Source of the DNA: an uncultured PS1 clade bacterium
GTDB lineage: Bacteria > Pseudomonadota > Alphaproteobacteria > MED-G09
Length of the DNA stretch: 64,000 nt
Direction: 5' to 3'
Assembly: GCA_902626605.1 (NCBI GenBank)
Contig: CACOFZ010000001.1
Location: 37,501 to 101,500, forward strand
Shown here one piece after another: positions 26,191 to 35,061 of the stretch (its first letter is position 1; each line of letters opens with the position of its first letter). The translations under genes were made by a program, and so were the position numbers. The notes beneath the pieces were generated by a model. It was not told where the DNA came from and made no database searches. It saw only the letters and a list, made by a program, of their open reading frames with translations.

Positions 26191-27483
26191 ATGACTATAG
26201 ATAGTAAAAATCCCGAAACACTTGCCTTACATGCAGGCTGGCGTTCAGACCCAACAACAAACTCTGTTGCTGTTCCAATTCATCAAACAACAAGTTATCA
26301 GTTTGACTCGACTGAACATGCTTCAAATCTTTTTGCCCTATCAGAATTAGGAAATATATATTCTCGAATTATGAATCCTACATGTGATGTATTGGAGCAA
26401 AGAATTGCTGCTCTTGAAGGGGGTGCTGCAGCTCTTGCAGTTGCATCCGGTCAAACTGCAACAGCTTATGCTTTACAAAATATTGCTAGGGCAGGAGATA
26501 ACATTGTTTCATCAACTGATTTATATGGTGGAACTTGGAATCAATTAAATAATACATTTAAGGATATGGGCATTGAAGTAAGATTTGTGGATCCTAAAGA
26601 TCCTAATGCATTTGCGGAAGCAACTGATGATAAAACAAGAGCTTATTTTGCAGAAACATTACCCAATCCAAAATTAGAAGTTTTTCCAATTAAAGAAGTT
26701 TCTGATATTGGAAGAAAATTTGGTATTCCTCTGATAGTTGATAATACTGCCGCACCAGTTCTATGTAAGCCATTTGAGCATGGCGCAGCAGTTATTGTAT
26801 ATTCTTCAACAAAATATATTGGTGGTCACGGAACCTCTATTGGAGGACTTATTGTTGATGGTGGGAACTTTGATTGGGCTGGTGCTGGTGATAGACAACC
26901 TGCATTAAATACCCCTGATCCATCTTATCATGGGGCAGTGTTTACTGTTGCTGCAGAACCTCTAGGGCCAATTGCCTATATTTTAAAAGCAAGAACAACT
27001 ATTCTCAGAGATTTAGGCGGAGCTATGAGCCCATTGAATGCTTTTCAATTTTTACAAGGTCTAGAAACACTTCCATTAAGAATAAGAGAGCATTCAAGAA
27101 ATGGTCAAAGCGTTGCTGATTTTCTTGAAAAACACGAAAAGGTCAGCAAAGTTATATATCCTGGACTTCAAACTGGAGAGGCTAGAAAGAGAGCTGATGC
27201 CTGTTTAAAAGGTGGCTATAGTGGATTAGTTGGCTTTGAATTATCAGGAGGTGTTGATGCTGGAAAAAAATTCATTGATGGTCTCGAACTTCATTACCAT
27301 GTTGCCAACATTGGTGATGCAAGAAGTTTAGCAATACATCCCTCTAGCACAACACACAGTCAATTAACAGAAGAAGAACAAATAGCTTCAGGTGTTACCC
27401 CTGGTTATGTTCGTTTATCAGTTGGTATTGAGCACATTGATGATATATTAGCAGATTTATCTAATGCATTAAATAACGTCTAA
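26191..27483 (+). CDS. metY: O-acetylhomoserine sulfhydrylase (aminocarboxypropyltransferase)
   Basis: The 430-residue PLP enzyme makes homocysteine directly from O-acetylhomoserine and sulfide. It has the long-form MetY features ETLALHAGWRSDPTT, VPIHQTTSYQF and IYSRIMNPT, with the PLP lysine in YSSTKYIGGHG. The inserted TPDPSYHGAVF region separates MetY from cystathionine gamma-lyases. The C-terminus has HPSSTTHSQL and VRLSVGIEH. It is preceded by a SAM-II riboswitch with a terminator and followed by its own strong terminator, so it forms a single-gene unit. Methanethiol as a second sulfur donor is known for the family. Confidence 0.94.
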   Translation: MTIDSKNPETLALHAGWRSDPTTNSVAVPIHQTTSYQFDSTEHASNLFALSELGNIYSRIMNPTCDVLEQRIAALEGGAAALAVASGQTATAYALQNIARAGDNIVSSTDLYGGTWNQLNNTFKDMGIEVRFVDPKDPNAFAEATDDKTRAYFAETLPNPKLEVFPIKEVSDIGRKFGIPLIVDNTAAPVLCKPFEHGAAVIVYSSTKYIGGHGTSIGGLIVDGGNFDWAGAGDRQPALNTPDPSYHGAVFTVAAEPLGPIAYILKARTTILRDLGGAMSPLNAFQFLQGLETLPLRIREHSRNGQSVADFLEKHEKVSKVIYPGLQTGEARKRADACLKGGYSGLVGFELSGGVDAGKKFIDGLELHYHVANIGDARSLAIHPSSTTHSQLTEEEQIASGVTPGYVRLSVGIEHIDDILADLSNALNNV

Positions 27484-27504
27484 TACAAATAAATTACTAT
27501 ATTT

Positions 27505-27538
27505 AAAGCCACCTAGCCTAGGTTAGGTGGCTTTTTTT
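27505..27538 (+). terminator. Rho-independent terminator after metY
   Basis: AAAGCCACCTA (27505-27515) pairs perfectly with TAGGTGGCTTT (27524-27534) over 11 bp, with an 8-base loop and a T-run after the GC-rich stem. It ends the metY unit 21 bases after its stop codon. Confidence 0.92.
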
Positions 27539-27570
27539 ATTTTTCATGTTAAATTTTAAATCGGTGTTAA

Positions 27571-28365
27571 ATGAAAAAAATTATTAAAAAAGAAATTCTT
27601 CAAAATGGTGTTGTTATTTTAACAATGAATAATCCTGAGGTTAATAATAATGTCACTTGGAAAGCTGCCGAGGATTTATTTCTTGAAATAAAAAGTTCGA
27701 GAGAGAGCGGTAGTAATATTTTTATTTTAGCTTCCGCGTTAAGTGATCATTGGTTTGAACATGCTTGGCTTGAAGATATATTAGCAATATACGAAGGAAG
27801 GGAAACTACTGCACCAGGTGTTTCATGGTTTTATTTAATGAGAGAACTTACTCATCCTGACATTATTTCTATTGCAAGTATAAATGGAAGAGCATCAGGA
27901 GGAGGCGCAGAAATTGCCTGGGCTTGTGACTTTAGAATTGCAGAAGAGGGTGTAAGGTTCTGTCAACCAGAAGTTGACTTAAATTTGACTACTGGTTTAG
28001 GAGGAACAAGTAGAGTTGCTCGACTTATTGGGCCAACAAAAGCTGCAGAATTAGTTTTCTTAGGTAATGAGTTTTCTGCAGAAGAAATGTTGGATTTAAA
28101 AGCAATTAATCGTCTTGTTAAAAAGGGAGATTCACTAAAATCTTCAAAAGATTTAGCTGATGAATTGTCAAAAAAACCCAAGGATGCTCTCATATTGTTA
28201 AAAAAAATTTTAAATGATAGTCTCGAGCTTCCGCTTACAGAAGCCCTAAGGAGTGAGCAAGATTTATTTCAATCAATTGTAAATTCTGACGGTGCAATAA
28301 AAAAAATGAGAGATGTACAAGATATGTATTTTAAAGGTATTAAACCAAAAGATATTATTTATTAA
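27571..28365 (+). CDS. Atypical crotonase (enoyl-CoA hydratase/isomerase) family protein
   Basis: This 264-residue protein has a crotonase fold. The second half is canonical: NGRASGGGAEIAWACDFRIA and FCQPEVDLNLTTGLGGTSR retain both catalytic-type glutamates and the glycine-rich turn. The first oxyanion-hole region is not canonical: the usual AGAD-like loop is replaced by SDHWFEHAWLEDI. It may therefore act on an unusual substrate or catalyse a different crotonase reaction. It begins an operon with a CurA-type reductase and pgi. Confidence 0.8.
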   Translation: MKKIIKKEILQNGVVILTMNNPEVNNNVTWKAAEDLFLEIKSSRESGSNIFILASALSDHWFEHAWLEDILAIYEGRETTAPGVSWFYLMRELTHPDIISIASINGRASGGGAEIAWACDFRIAEEGVRFCQPEVDLNLTTGLGGTSRVARLIGPTKAAELVFLGNEFSAEEMLDLKAINRLVKKGDSLKSSKDLADELSKKPKDALILLKKILNDSLELPLTEALRSEQDLFQSIVNSDGAIKKMRDVQDMYFKGIKPKDIIY

Positions 28366-28378
28366 AAAAGGGAATGAA

Positions 28379-29380
28379 ATGAAAAGAAATGTATGGAAAT
28401 TAATTGCTCGTCCTAATGGAATAAATTTTGAAGAAGCTCTAGAGTTAGTTGAAGAAGAAATTTCTGATCCAGAAAATGGGCAAATACAAATTAAATTAAA
28501 GATTATTTCTATGGATGCTGGGACTAGAATGTGGATGAGTGATCGGCAAGATTCATATCAACCTCCTATAGAGTTAGGATCATCAATGGTAGGAGTTTGC
28601 CTAGCTGAAGTTGTTAAATCTTCAAATCCAGCATTTAGCAAGGGTGATCTAGTTAGAGGTTTTGGTGAATGGTCAGATTTTGCAAATGTTGATGCAGAAT
28701 CCTTTTTAGTTCTTGAGAAAGGCCTTGATTGTGATGAGGCATATCTTTCAGCTTTAGGACTTAATGGATGGACTGCATATGTAGGAGTAATGGAAGTGGG
28801 AAAACCTAAACCAGGTGAAAATTTTCTTGTTTCAGCAGCTGCTGGAGCTACTGGGTCATTAGCCGGTCAAATTGCAAAAAAAGCAGGGTGCAGAGTTATT
28901 GGACTTGCTGGTAGTAGAGAAAAGTGTGATTGGTTGACAAATGATTTAGGCTTTGATGTGGCCATAAATTATAAAGAAGAGAATCTTGATCAAGCCTTAA
29001 AAAAGCATTGTCCTGAAGGTATTGATATATATTTTGATAATGTTGCTGGCGATATTCTTAATACTGTAATGCAAAATCTTGCCTTAAATGCTCGTATTCC
29101 TCTATCTGGTTTATTAGCTCAGTATAACAAAGAGGGAGCAAGATTACCTGGTCCTGAAAATTTTGATCAAATTTTAATGAAGCGAGCCACTATCACTGGT
29201 TTCTTTTGCCCAGATTTTCTTGACGATGGTCCTAAAATTGAAACATTATTGGCTGAATGGTATAAGGATGGATCATTAAAGTTTAAAGCAGACATTACAG
29301 AGGGTCTAGAAAATGTCTTAGTTGCTTATAAAAAGATCTTTACTGGTGAAAATATCGGTAAAACATTGGTTAAACTCTAG
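28379..29380 (+). CDS. NADP-dependent oxidoreductase, CurA/YncB-like MDR (first copy)
   Basis: This 333-residue zinc-free medium-chain reductase has the family stretch GTRMWMSDRQDSYQPP, the cofactor motif AAAGATGSLAGQIAKKAG and [14 protein letters not shown]. Relatives reduce alpha,beta-unsaturated ketones or curcumin-like double bonds with NADPH. The ATG at 28379 is chosen because AAGGGA precedes it and MKRNVWKLIARP is the family start; a start at 28313 would overlap the crotonase by 53 bases. It is clearly paralogous to the gene at 34030. Confidence 0.87.
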   Translation: MKRNVWKLIARPNGINFEEALELVEEEISDPENGQIQIKLKIISMDAGTRMWMSDRQDSYQPPIELGSSMVGVCLAEVVKSSNPAFSKGDLVRGFGEWSDFANVDAESFLVLEKGLDCDEAYLSALGLNGWTAYVGVMEVGKPKPGENFLVSAAAGATGSLAGQIAKKAGCRVIGLAGSREKCDWLTNDLGFDVAINYKEENLDQALKKHCPEGIDIYFDNVAGDILNTVMQNLALNARIPLSGLLAQYNKEGARLPGPENFDQILMKRATITGFFCPDFLDDGPKIETLLAEWYKDGSLKFKADITEGLENVLVAYKKIFTGENIGKTLVKL

Positions 29381-29384
29381 CTCA

Positions 29385-30698
29385 ATGAATAAAAGTGTCA
29401 CACAGAATTATGAATTCGAAAATTCTAATTTAAAATGTTCATCATATATAAGTGAATTCACAATTGATATTTATAATGAATTTGACCTAATCGCTAACCA
29501 AAGAAATCTGGATGATAAAATAAATGATTTAATGAATGGTAAAATTGTAAATCACACTGAAAAACAATCTGCATTACACCCTAAATATAGAAAAGAAGGC
29601 CCAAAATTAAATGATCATTTAGTTAAGCTAATTAATAGAATAAAAAATAATCATGAAATTAAAAATATAAATATTGTTGTAATTGGTATAGGCGGTTCAA
29701 TTGAGGGGCCAAAATTATTAATTGAAAGCATAAATTCTCCAGAAATTAATAATAAATATAGTTACCATTTCATAACTGGGTCAGATACTTATGAGTTTGA
29801 GTATAAGACTTCTAATCTGAATCCAGATGAAACAGTTTTTATAATTTCCTCTAAATCATTTTCAACTGAGGAAACTATTCAGATGATGAAGTTAGCTTTA
29901 GCGTGGTCGTCTAGGATAGATCATTTTATTGCAATTACGTCAAATCCAAAAAAAGCTAAAGAATTTGGTTTTAATGAAAGTAGCATTGTATCTTTTGATA
30001 AAGAGATATATGGCAGGTATTCAATCTGGTCACCAATTGCAGAAATTCCTCTTTCTAATAATAGTTCTTATGAGTCTTTTTTAAAAGGGGGACGACAGGT
30101 TGATATTGATTTGTTAAAAAATCAAAAGTTTTTTGAATTTGTTAAAAGATTATCCTTTTCAGATGTTTGGAATAATAATTTTAAAAATAAACATATCAGA
30201 TCTGTTCTAACATTTATTTGGTCATTTAGGTCTCTTCCAAATTATATTCAACAGTTAGAAATGGAGTCTTTAGGTAAAATCCCAAGTAGAACCTCTAAGT
30301 ATAAAAAAACAGGGCAAATTATTTTTGGAGGATATGGTCCTAGGGCACAACATTCTTATTTTCAGCTTTTTCATCAAGGCACACAAGAACTTTGCGCAGA
30401 CATTATCACCAGCAATGATAATTCAAATAGTTTAGCTTACCTTCAAGCGATTACTCAGGCAGAAATTCTTGCTAAAGGAGCAGAAACTACTGATAAAAAA
30501 GAAAAAGTAAATGGTAATGTATCCGTTAATCTTTTTTCTTTAAAAAAAACTGATCCTTTTTCTCTAGGGTACTTAATTGCAATGTGGGAATATAGAGTTT
30601 TTATTACCGCGGTATTATTAGAGGTTAATCCTTTTGATCAATTTGGAGTTGGTGTTGGGAAGGCTTTTACAAAAAAAATTCTTGATAATTTAAATTGA
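29385..30698 (+). CDS. pgi: Glucose-6-phosphate isomerase, short form
   Basis: The 437-residue double-SIS-domain enzyme interconverts glucose-6-phosphate and fructose-6-phosphate. Signatures are GIGGSIEGPKLL, ISSKSFSTEET, LEMESLGK with the conserved Glu, AQHSYFQLFHQGTQEL, and the C-terminal FDQFGVGVGK with the catalytic lysine; the usual Glu of GVELGK is Gly here. It is about 110 residues shorter than E. coli Pgi, as in several alphaproteobacteria. The ATG at 29385 lies 4 bases after the previous stop. Its placement in an acyl-CoA-type operon is unusual. Confidence 0.88.
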   Translation: MNKSVTQNYEFENSNLKCSSYISEFTIDIYNEFDLIANQRNLDDKINDLMNGKIVNHTEKQSALHPKYRKEGPKLNDHLVKLINRIKNNHEIKNINIVVIGIGGSIEGPKLLIESINSPEINNKYSYHFITGSDTYEFEYKTSNLNPDETVFIISSKSFSTEETIQMMKLALAWSSRIDHFIAITSNPKKAKEFGFNESSIVSFDKEIYGRYSIWSPIAEIPLSNNSSYESFLKGGRQVDIDLLKNQKFFEFVKRLSFSDVWNNNFKNKHIRSVLTFIWSFRSLPNYIQQLEMESLGKIPSRTSKYKKTGQIIFGGYGPRAQHSYFQLFHQGTQELCADIITSNDNSNSLAYLQAITQAEILAKGAETTDKKEKVNGNVSVNLFSLKKTDPFSLGYLIAMWEYRVFITAVLLEVNPFDQFGVGVGKAFTKKILDNLN

Positions 30699-30712
30699 TA
30701 TTACTTAACTTT

Positions 30713-31687
30713 TTACGTACCAAATGCTTGTTCAAAAGTTTTTGCCCAACTACCGGTAGTTGCTGCTCTTGAATATTCTGTAGCCCTTCCTTCAAAAAAG
30801 TTTGTATGTTCTACAGCATTAAGCATTTCGTCCATCCAAGGAAGAGGATTTTTTTCAATTTTATATAACTCTGGAAGACCTAGTTGTGTTAATCGTCTAT
30901 CAGCAATGTATCTAATATATTGTTTGACTTCATCAGCCTCCATACCTTCTACACCACCTAATTCAAATGCTAAATCAATGAAAGCATCTTCGTGCTCTAT
31001 AACAGTTGCACAAGCTTTAGTAATCTCACTTTTAACATTATCATTCCAAACTGATGGATTTTCCTCAACAAAAGTTCTAAATAATCTTATTGCTGACTCA
31101 GTATGAAGAGTTTCATCTCTAACTGACCAAGTAACTATCTGTCCCATACCTTTCATTCGGTTTTGCCTTGGGAAATTCATTAAAACTGCAAAAGAAGCAA
31201 AAAGTTGAACACCTTCAGTAAATGCTCCAAAGACTGCAAGAGTTTTAGCGATATCTTCATTTGTATCAACACCCCACAGCCTCATATAATCAAATTTATT
31301 CTTCATTGCTTCGTATTCCAGGAAGGCACTATATTCAACCTCTGCCATTCCAATAGTATCTAGAAGATGGCTATAGGCAGCAATATGAATAGTTTCTGTA
31401 TTTGAGAAAGCACCAAGCATCATTTGGATTTCTGTTGGCTTAAAGACCCTTGAATAATGTTTCATGTAGCAATTATTGACTTCAACATCTGCCTGTACAA
31501 AAAACCTAAAAATTTGCGTAAGTAGATTTTTTTCAGGCGCTGTAAGATTTTTCTCCCAATCCTTAACATCTTCTGCTAAAGGAACTTCTTCTGGTAGCCA
31601 GTGGATTCTCTGTTGTTTAAGCCAAGCTTCATAAGCCCAGGGATATTTAAACGGTTTGTATACTAATCTTTCTTCAAGAAGGGACAT
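30713..31687 (-). CDS. nrdB: Ribonucleotide reductase class I, beta subunit
   Basis: This 324-residue ferritin-like subunit carries the radical cofactor. Glu98, His101 and Tyr105 (ETIHIAAY) match the ExxHxxxY metal and tyrosyl-radical site, and DETLH supplies the second ExxH pair. It forms the active enzyme with NrdA, encoded 30 bases upstream, and both lie behind a pair of NrdR boxes. No ATP-cone is present in this subunit. Its end lies 14 bases from the convergent pgi. Confidence 0.96.
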   Translation of the reverse strand: MSLLEERLVYKPFKYPWAYEAWLKQQRIHWLPEEVPLAEDVKDWEKNLTAPEKNLLTQIFRFFVQADVEVNNCYMKHYSRVFKPTEIQMMLGAFSNTETIHIAAYSHLLDTIGMAEVEYSAFLEYEAMKNKFDYMRLWGVDTNEDIAKTLAVFGAFTEGVQLFASFAVLMNFPRQNRMKGMGQIVTWSVRDETLHTESAIRLFRTFVEENPSVWNDNVKSEITKACATVIEHEDAFIDLAFELGGVEGMEADEVKQYIRYIADRRLTQLGLPELYKIEKNPLPWMDEMLNAVEHTNFFEGRATEYSRAATTGSWAKTFEQAFGT

Positions 31688-31717
31688 AACTTTCTCTCTA
31701 TTCTATTTTTATTATGC

Positions 31718-33724
31718 TTATTGACAGGCCAGGCATTCATCATAATCATTTGGATTAGACTCTGCCGCAACCTCGTCAAGAGTTTTAACATTAATTTTGG
31801 TTGGTTGGTTAGAAGAATTTTCAGCTCTCTGTAAAGAGAGTGAACGACAATAATAAAGGCTCTTAACTCCTTTTTTCCATGCTGAATAATGAACTTCATG
31901 TAGATATGCTTTATCACTATCAGCTGGTAAAAAGACATTTAATGACTGGGCTTGATCGATCATTTCAGATCTATCTCCAGCAAGATCTATCAACCATCTT
32001 TGATCAATTTCAAATGCAGTTTTATAAACATCCTTTTCATGCTCAGATAAGAAATCAAGATGTTGAACTGATCCACCATTTGATAGTATTGAAAGCCATA
32101 CTTCATCATTATCTTGATTTTTTTCTTGTAAAAGAATTTTAAGATGACGATTTCTTACAGTGAATGTTCCTGATAGTGTCTTATGAGCATAGACATTTGC
32201 AGCAATAGGTTCAATACCTGGGCTTGAACCACCGCAAATAATCGAAATTGATGCAGTTGGGGCAACAGCAGTTTTATTTGAAAAACGCTCCATAATTCCA
32301 TATTCTTCAGCGTCAGGGCAGGGACCCTTTTCTTTAGCAAGTTCTCTTGATGCTTGATCTGCACCTGCTTTAATATGATTGAATATTTTTTTATTCCATG
32401 ATTTTGCTACTGCGCTCTCCCAAGGAACGTTATTTTCCTGGAAAAAAGAATGAAGACCCATCACGCCTAAACCAACAGATCTTTCTCTTGTCGCTGCATA
32501 TGCAGCGCTTTTCATTGTCTCAGGAGCATTGTCTATAAAATCTTGAAGCACGTTATCTAAAAAACGCATAATGTCTGGTATAAATTCTTTTTCATTTTCC
32601 CATTCAAAAAACTTTTCAATATTTACAGAGGATAAGCAGCATACAGCGGTTCTATTTTCACCATGGTGATCAATACCTGTTGGCAAAGTTATTTCACTGC
32701 ATAAATTAGATGTTTTAATTTCTAATCCAGCAAGTTTCTGTTGCTCTGGTCTCAGATTATTAACTGTATCTTTGTAAACTAAATAAGGCTCACCTGTTTC
32801 GATTCTTGCTGTTAACATTCTTATCCATAGAGAACGTGCAGAAACAGTTTTTTGCACAGATTGATCATGAGGGCTTCTTAAGTCCCACTCAGCGTTTTCT
32901 TCAACTGCACGCATAAATGCATCTGTCAGTTGTATTCCATGATGAAGATTAAGAGCTTTTCTATTTGGATCTCCTCCCGTTGGTCTTCTTATTTCAATAA
33001 ATTCTTCGATTTCAGGGTGATCAATAGGTAAATAAACTGCAGCAGAACCTCTTCTCAGAGAACCTTGGCTAATTGCCAGTGTTAGAGAGTCCATAACTCT
33101 AATAAAAGGAACAATTCCACTTGTTTTTCCAACACCACCAATTGGTTCACCAATTGATCTTAAATTACCCCAATAAGATCCAATACCTCCACCTTTAGAA
33201 GCAAGCCAAACATTCTCTGTCCATAGATCGACTATTCCACCTAGACTATCGCTAGCTTCGTTTAAAAAACAAGAAATTGGAAGCCCTCTTCCAGTTCCGC
33301 CATTGGAAAGAACAGGTGTTGAAGGCATAAACCAAAGCTTTGATATATAATCATAGAGACGTTGTGAGTGTTCTTGATTATCACCATAATATGAAGCAAC
33401 ACGTGCAAATAGATCTTGAAAGGATTCACCCGGCATCAAATACCTATCCTCAAGTGTTTCTCTTCCAAAATCAGTCAATAGAGAGTCTCTTGATGGATCG
33501 ATTTTAACTCTAAAACCTTTACCTTTATGCTGAACAGCTCGGTCATTAATTTTAAAATCAATTCGTGGTTGTTCAGACAACTTGGTTGTTGGTTTTTCAC
33601 CAATTTTTGATTGTGCAAATGAATAAATTTCTTCCATCTCCTCTCTAGTATAACCAGAAATAACAGGAGTAGGAGTCTTCTTTTCTTTATTTTGATTAAT
33701 TTTTTCTATTTTATTCATCAGCAT
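31718..33724 (-). CDS. nrdA: Ribonucleotide reductase class I, alpha subunit (no ATP-cone)
   Basis: The 668-residue catalytic subunit reduces ribonucleoside diphosphates. Active-site elements are PISCFLNEASDS (redox Cys), NLCSEI (Asn, radical Cys, Glu) and VCCLSSVN (second redox Cys). The C-terminus ends ECLACQ, a CxxC pair that would hand electrons from thioredoxin to the active site. The usual N-terminal ATP-cone of about 90 residues is missing; after a lysine-rich start the reductase fold begins almost at once, so dATP feedback through a cone is absent. The first of two close ATGs is preferred because AAGGAT lies about 7 bases upstream of it. Confidence 0.95.
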   Translation of the reverse strand: MLMNKIEKINQNKEKKTPTPVISGYTREEMEEIYSFAQSKIGEKPTTKLSEQPRIDFKINDRAVQHKGKGFRVKIDPSRDSLLTDFGRETLEDRYLMPGESFQDLFARVASYYGDNQEHSQRLYDYISKLWFMPSTPVLSNGGTGRGLPISCFLNEASDSLGGIVDLWTENVWLASKGGGIGSYWGNLRSIGEPIGGVGKTSGIVPFIRVMDSLTLAISQGSLRRGSAAVYLPIDHPEIEEFIEIRRPTGGDPNRKALNLHHGIQLTDAFMRAVEENAEWDLRSPHDQSVQKTVSARSLWIRMLTARIETGEPYLVYKDTVNNLRPEQQKLAGLEIKTSNLCSEITLPTGIDHHGENRTAVCCLSSVNIEKFFEWENEKEFIPDIMRFLDNVLQDFIDNAPETMKSAAYAATRERSVGLGVMGLHSFFQENNVPWESAVAKSWNKKIFNHIKAGADQASRELAKEKGPCPDAEEYGIMERFSNKTAVAPTASISIICGGSSPGIEPIAANVYAHKTLSGTFTVRNRHLKILLQEKNQDNDEVWLSILSNGGSVQHLDFLSEHEKDVYKTAFEIDQRWLIDLAGDRSEMIDQAQSLNVFLPADSDKAYLHEVHYSAWKKGVKSLYYCRSLSLQRAENSSNQPTKINVKTLDEVAAESNPNDYDECLACQ

Positions 33725-33861
33725 CTCTTATCCTTTCTTTCTTTTGAGAGAGTCGTGCTCTCCCTACAACAAACGTTGCATTATTGCTTCTAACGGCAAT
33801 TTAAAATAATATTTAGGGCGTAATACACATTAATTTTTGGCTTACTATTTTTAAGTAAATT

Positions 33862-33908
33862 TTACTACAAATAGAGTATATAACGTTACCTAACACAAAA
33901 TATAGTAT
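33862..33908 (-). promoter_or_regulatory. Paired NrdR boxes and nrdAB promoter
   Basis: Box 2 (33893-33908) reads ACACAAAATATAGTAT and keeps every core position of the NrdR consensus. Box 1 (33862-33877) reads TTACTACAAATAGAGT and keeps all but one. The spacer is 15 bases, so centres are 31 bp apart, about three helical turns, the standard NrdR layout. On the minus strand a TATACT -10 lies at 33880-33875, overlapping box 1, so bound NrdR would block RNA polymerase. The transcript leader would be about 140 bases. Confidence 0.8.
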
Positions 33909-33934
33909 CCTGTTCGTTCTGAAGGTCAATAAAG

Positions 33935-33967
33935 AAAAAACAAAAAAGTTATTTTTTTTTGTTTTTT
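33935..33967. repeat. A/T-tract inverted repeat
   Basis: A6-C-A6 at 33935-33947 is the exact reverse complement of T6-G-T6 at 33955-33967, with a 7-base spacer. It is probably a curved, UP-element-like promoter segment rather than a terminator, since it lies upstream of both divergent genes. Confidence 0.6.
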
Positions 33968-33996
33968 TTGACATTTTAAAAAAAAATCACAAAAAT
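33968..33996 (+). promoter_or_regulatory. Candidate promoter for the second CurA-type reductase
   Basis: A perfect -35 TTGACA lies at 33968-33973, followed after 17 bases by AAAAAT (4 of 6 -10 matches) at 33991-33996. The start codon at 34030 is at a suitable distance. The A/T-tract repeat immediately upstream could act as an UP element. Confidence 0.4.
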
Positions 33997-34029
33997 TAAG
34001 CCTTTCAAATAACCTTCAGGAGTTCTCTT

Positions 34030-35061
34030 TTGTCAAATTCAAATCATACATATAAATCATGGCGCCTAAACACCAGGCCAGTTGGTGAAATAAAAAATAC
34101 TGATCTTACTTTAGTTGAAGAGAATATTCCTGAAATTAATGATAATGAAATTCTTGCTAGGACAATATATTTCTCATTGGATCCTACTAATAGAATATGG
34201 ATGTCAGATGTTGATCAATATATGGAACCGGTTGAGATAGGTGATATTATGAGAGCAGGTGGATCTATTGCTATTGTTGAGGAGTCAAATTCAAATGATG
34301 TTTCTGTTGGCGATATTATTCAAGGGGGAATGCATGGAGGTTGGCAAGATTATTTTATAGCACCAGGTAATGATGTTGTAAAACTTCCAAAGAAAACAGG
34401 ATTACCTCTTACGGCTTTTATTTCTGTTCTTGGTTTTACAGGACCTACCGCATATTTTGGCTTTCTTGATATTGGTAAACCCAAAAAAGGAGAAACCGTT
34501 GTTGTTTCGGCTGGCGCAGGTGCTGTTGGTTCAATAGTTTGTCAAATTGCAAAGATAAAGGAATGTTATGTTGTTGCCATAGCGGGGTCGGATGAAAAAT
34601 GTGATTGGCTTAAAAACGATTTAGGCGTTGATAGTGTAATTAATTACAAAAAAGAAAATGTATTTGATGCATTAAAAACGTCATGTCCTAATGGCATCGA
34701 TATTTATTTTGATAATGTTGGAGGCGATACACTTGATGCAGCATTAACCTTAATGAATAAGTTTGGAAGGATACCAGTTTGTGGATTGATCTCAATGTAC
34801 AATGATTGGTCATCAACTGGTCCAAAAATGTATAGAAATATATTAATGAAAACATTGACTGTAACTGGTTTCTTAGTCTCTGATTTCACTGATCAATTCG
34901 AAGAGTGTCTTCAAAAACTTGGTCAATGGGTTGCTGAAGGTAAAATTAAATATAAAGTTGATGTTATCGAGGGCATTGAAAATGCCCCCGTAGCAGTTAA
35001 TAAATTATTTACAGGAGAGAACGAAGGTAAGCTCGTTATTCAAACTTCAAAAGAACCTTAA
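34030..35061 (+). CDS. NADP-dependent oxidoreductase, CurA/YncB-like MDR (second copy)
   Basis: The 343-residue zinc-free reductase is paralogous to the gene at 28379. It shares [15 protein letters not shown], the cofactor motif [18 protein letters not shown] and [14 protein letters not shown]. Translation starts at TTG, with CAGGAG upstream at 34017-34022. The stop codon interlocks with that of the convergent thiolase (TTAA at 35058-35061). The natural substrate, probably an enone or enal, is unknown. Confidence 0.87.
   Translation: MSNSNHTYKSWRLNTRPVGEIKNTDLTLVEENIPEINDNEILARTIYFSLDPTNRIWMSDVDQYMEPVEIGDIMRAGGSIAIVEESNSNDVSVGDIIQGGMHGGWQDYFIAPGNDVVKLPKKTGLPLTAFISVLGFTGPTAYFGFLDIGKPKKGETVVVSAGAGAVGSIVCQIAKIKECYVVAIAGSDEKCDWLKNDLGVDSVINYKKENVFDALKTSCPNGIDIYFDNVGGDTLDAALTLMNKFGRIPVCGLISMYNDWSSTGPKMYRNILMKTLTVTGFLVSDFTDQFEECLQKLGQWVAEGKIKYKVDVIEGIENAPVAVNKLFTGENEGKLVIQTSKEP

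Larger units (their letters stand above)
33725..34029. other. 305-base divergent regulatory region between nrdAB and reductase gene
   Basis: No gene is visible in this gap. From left to right it holds a GAGAG/CTCTC inverted repeat near the nrdA start, a leader of about 140 bases for nrdA, a pair of NrdR boxes (33862-33908) overlapping the likely nrd promoter, an A/T-tract inverted repeat (33935-33967) and a TTGACA-type promoter for the rightward gene. Confidence 0.7.
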
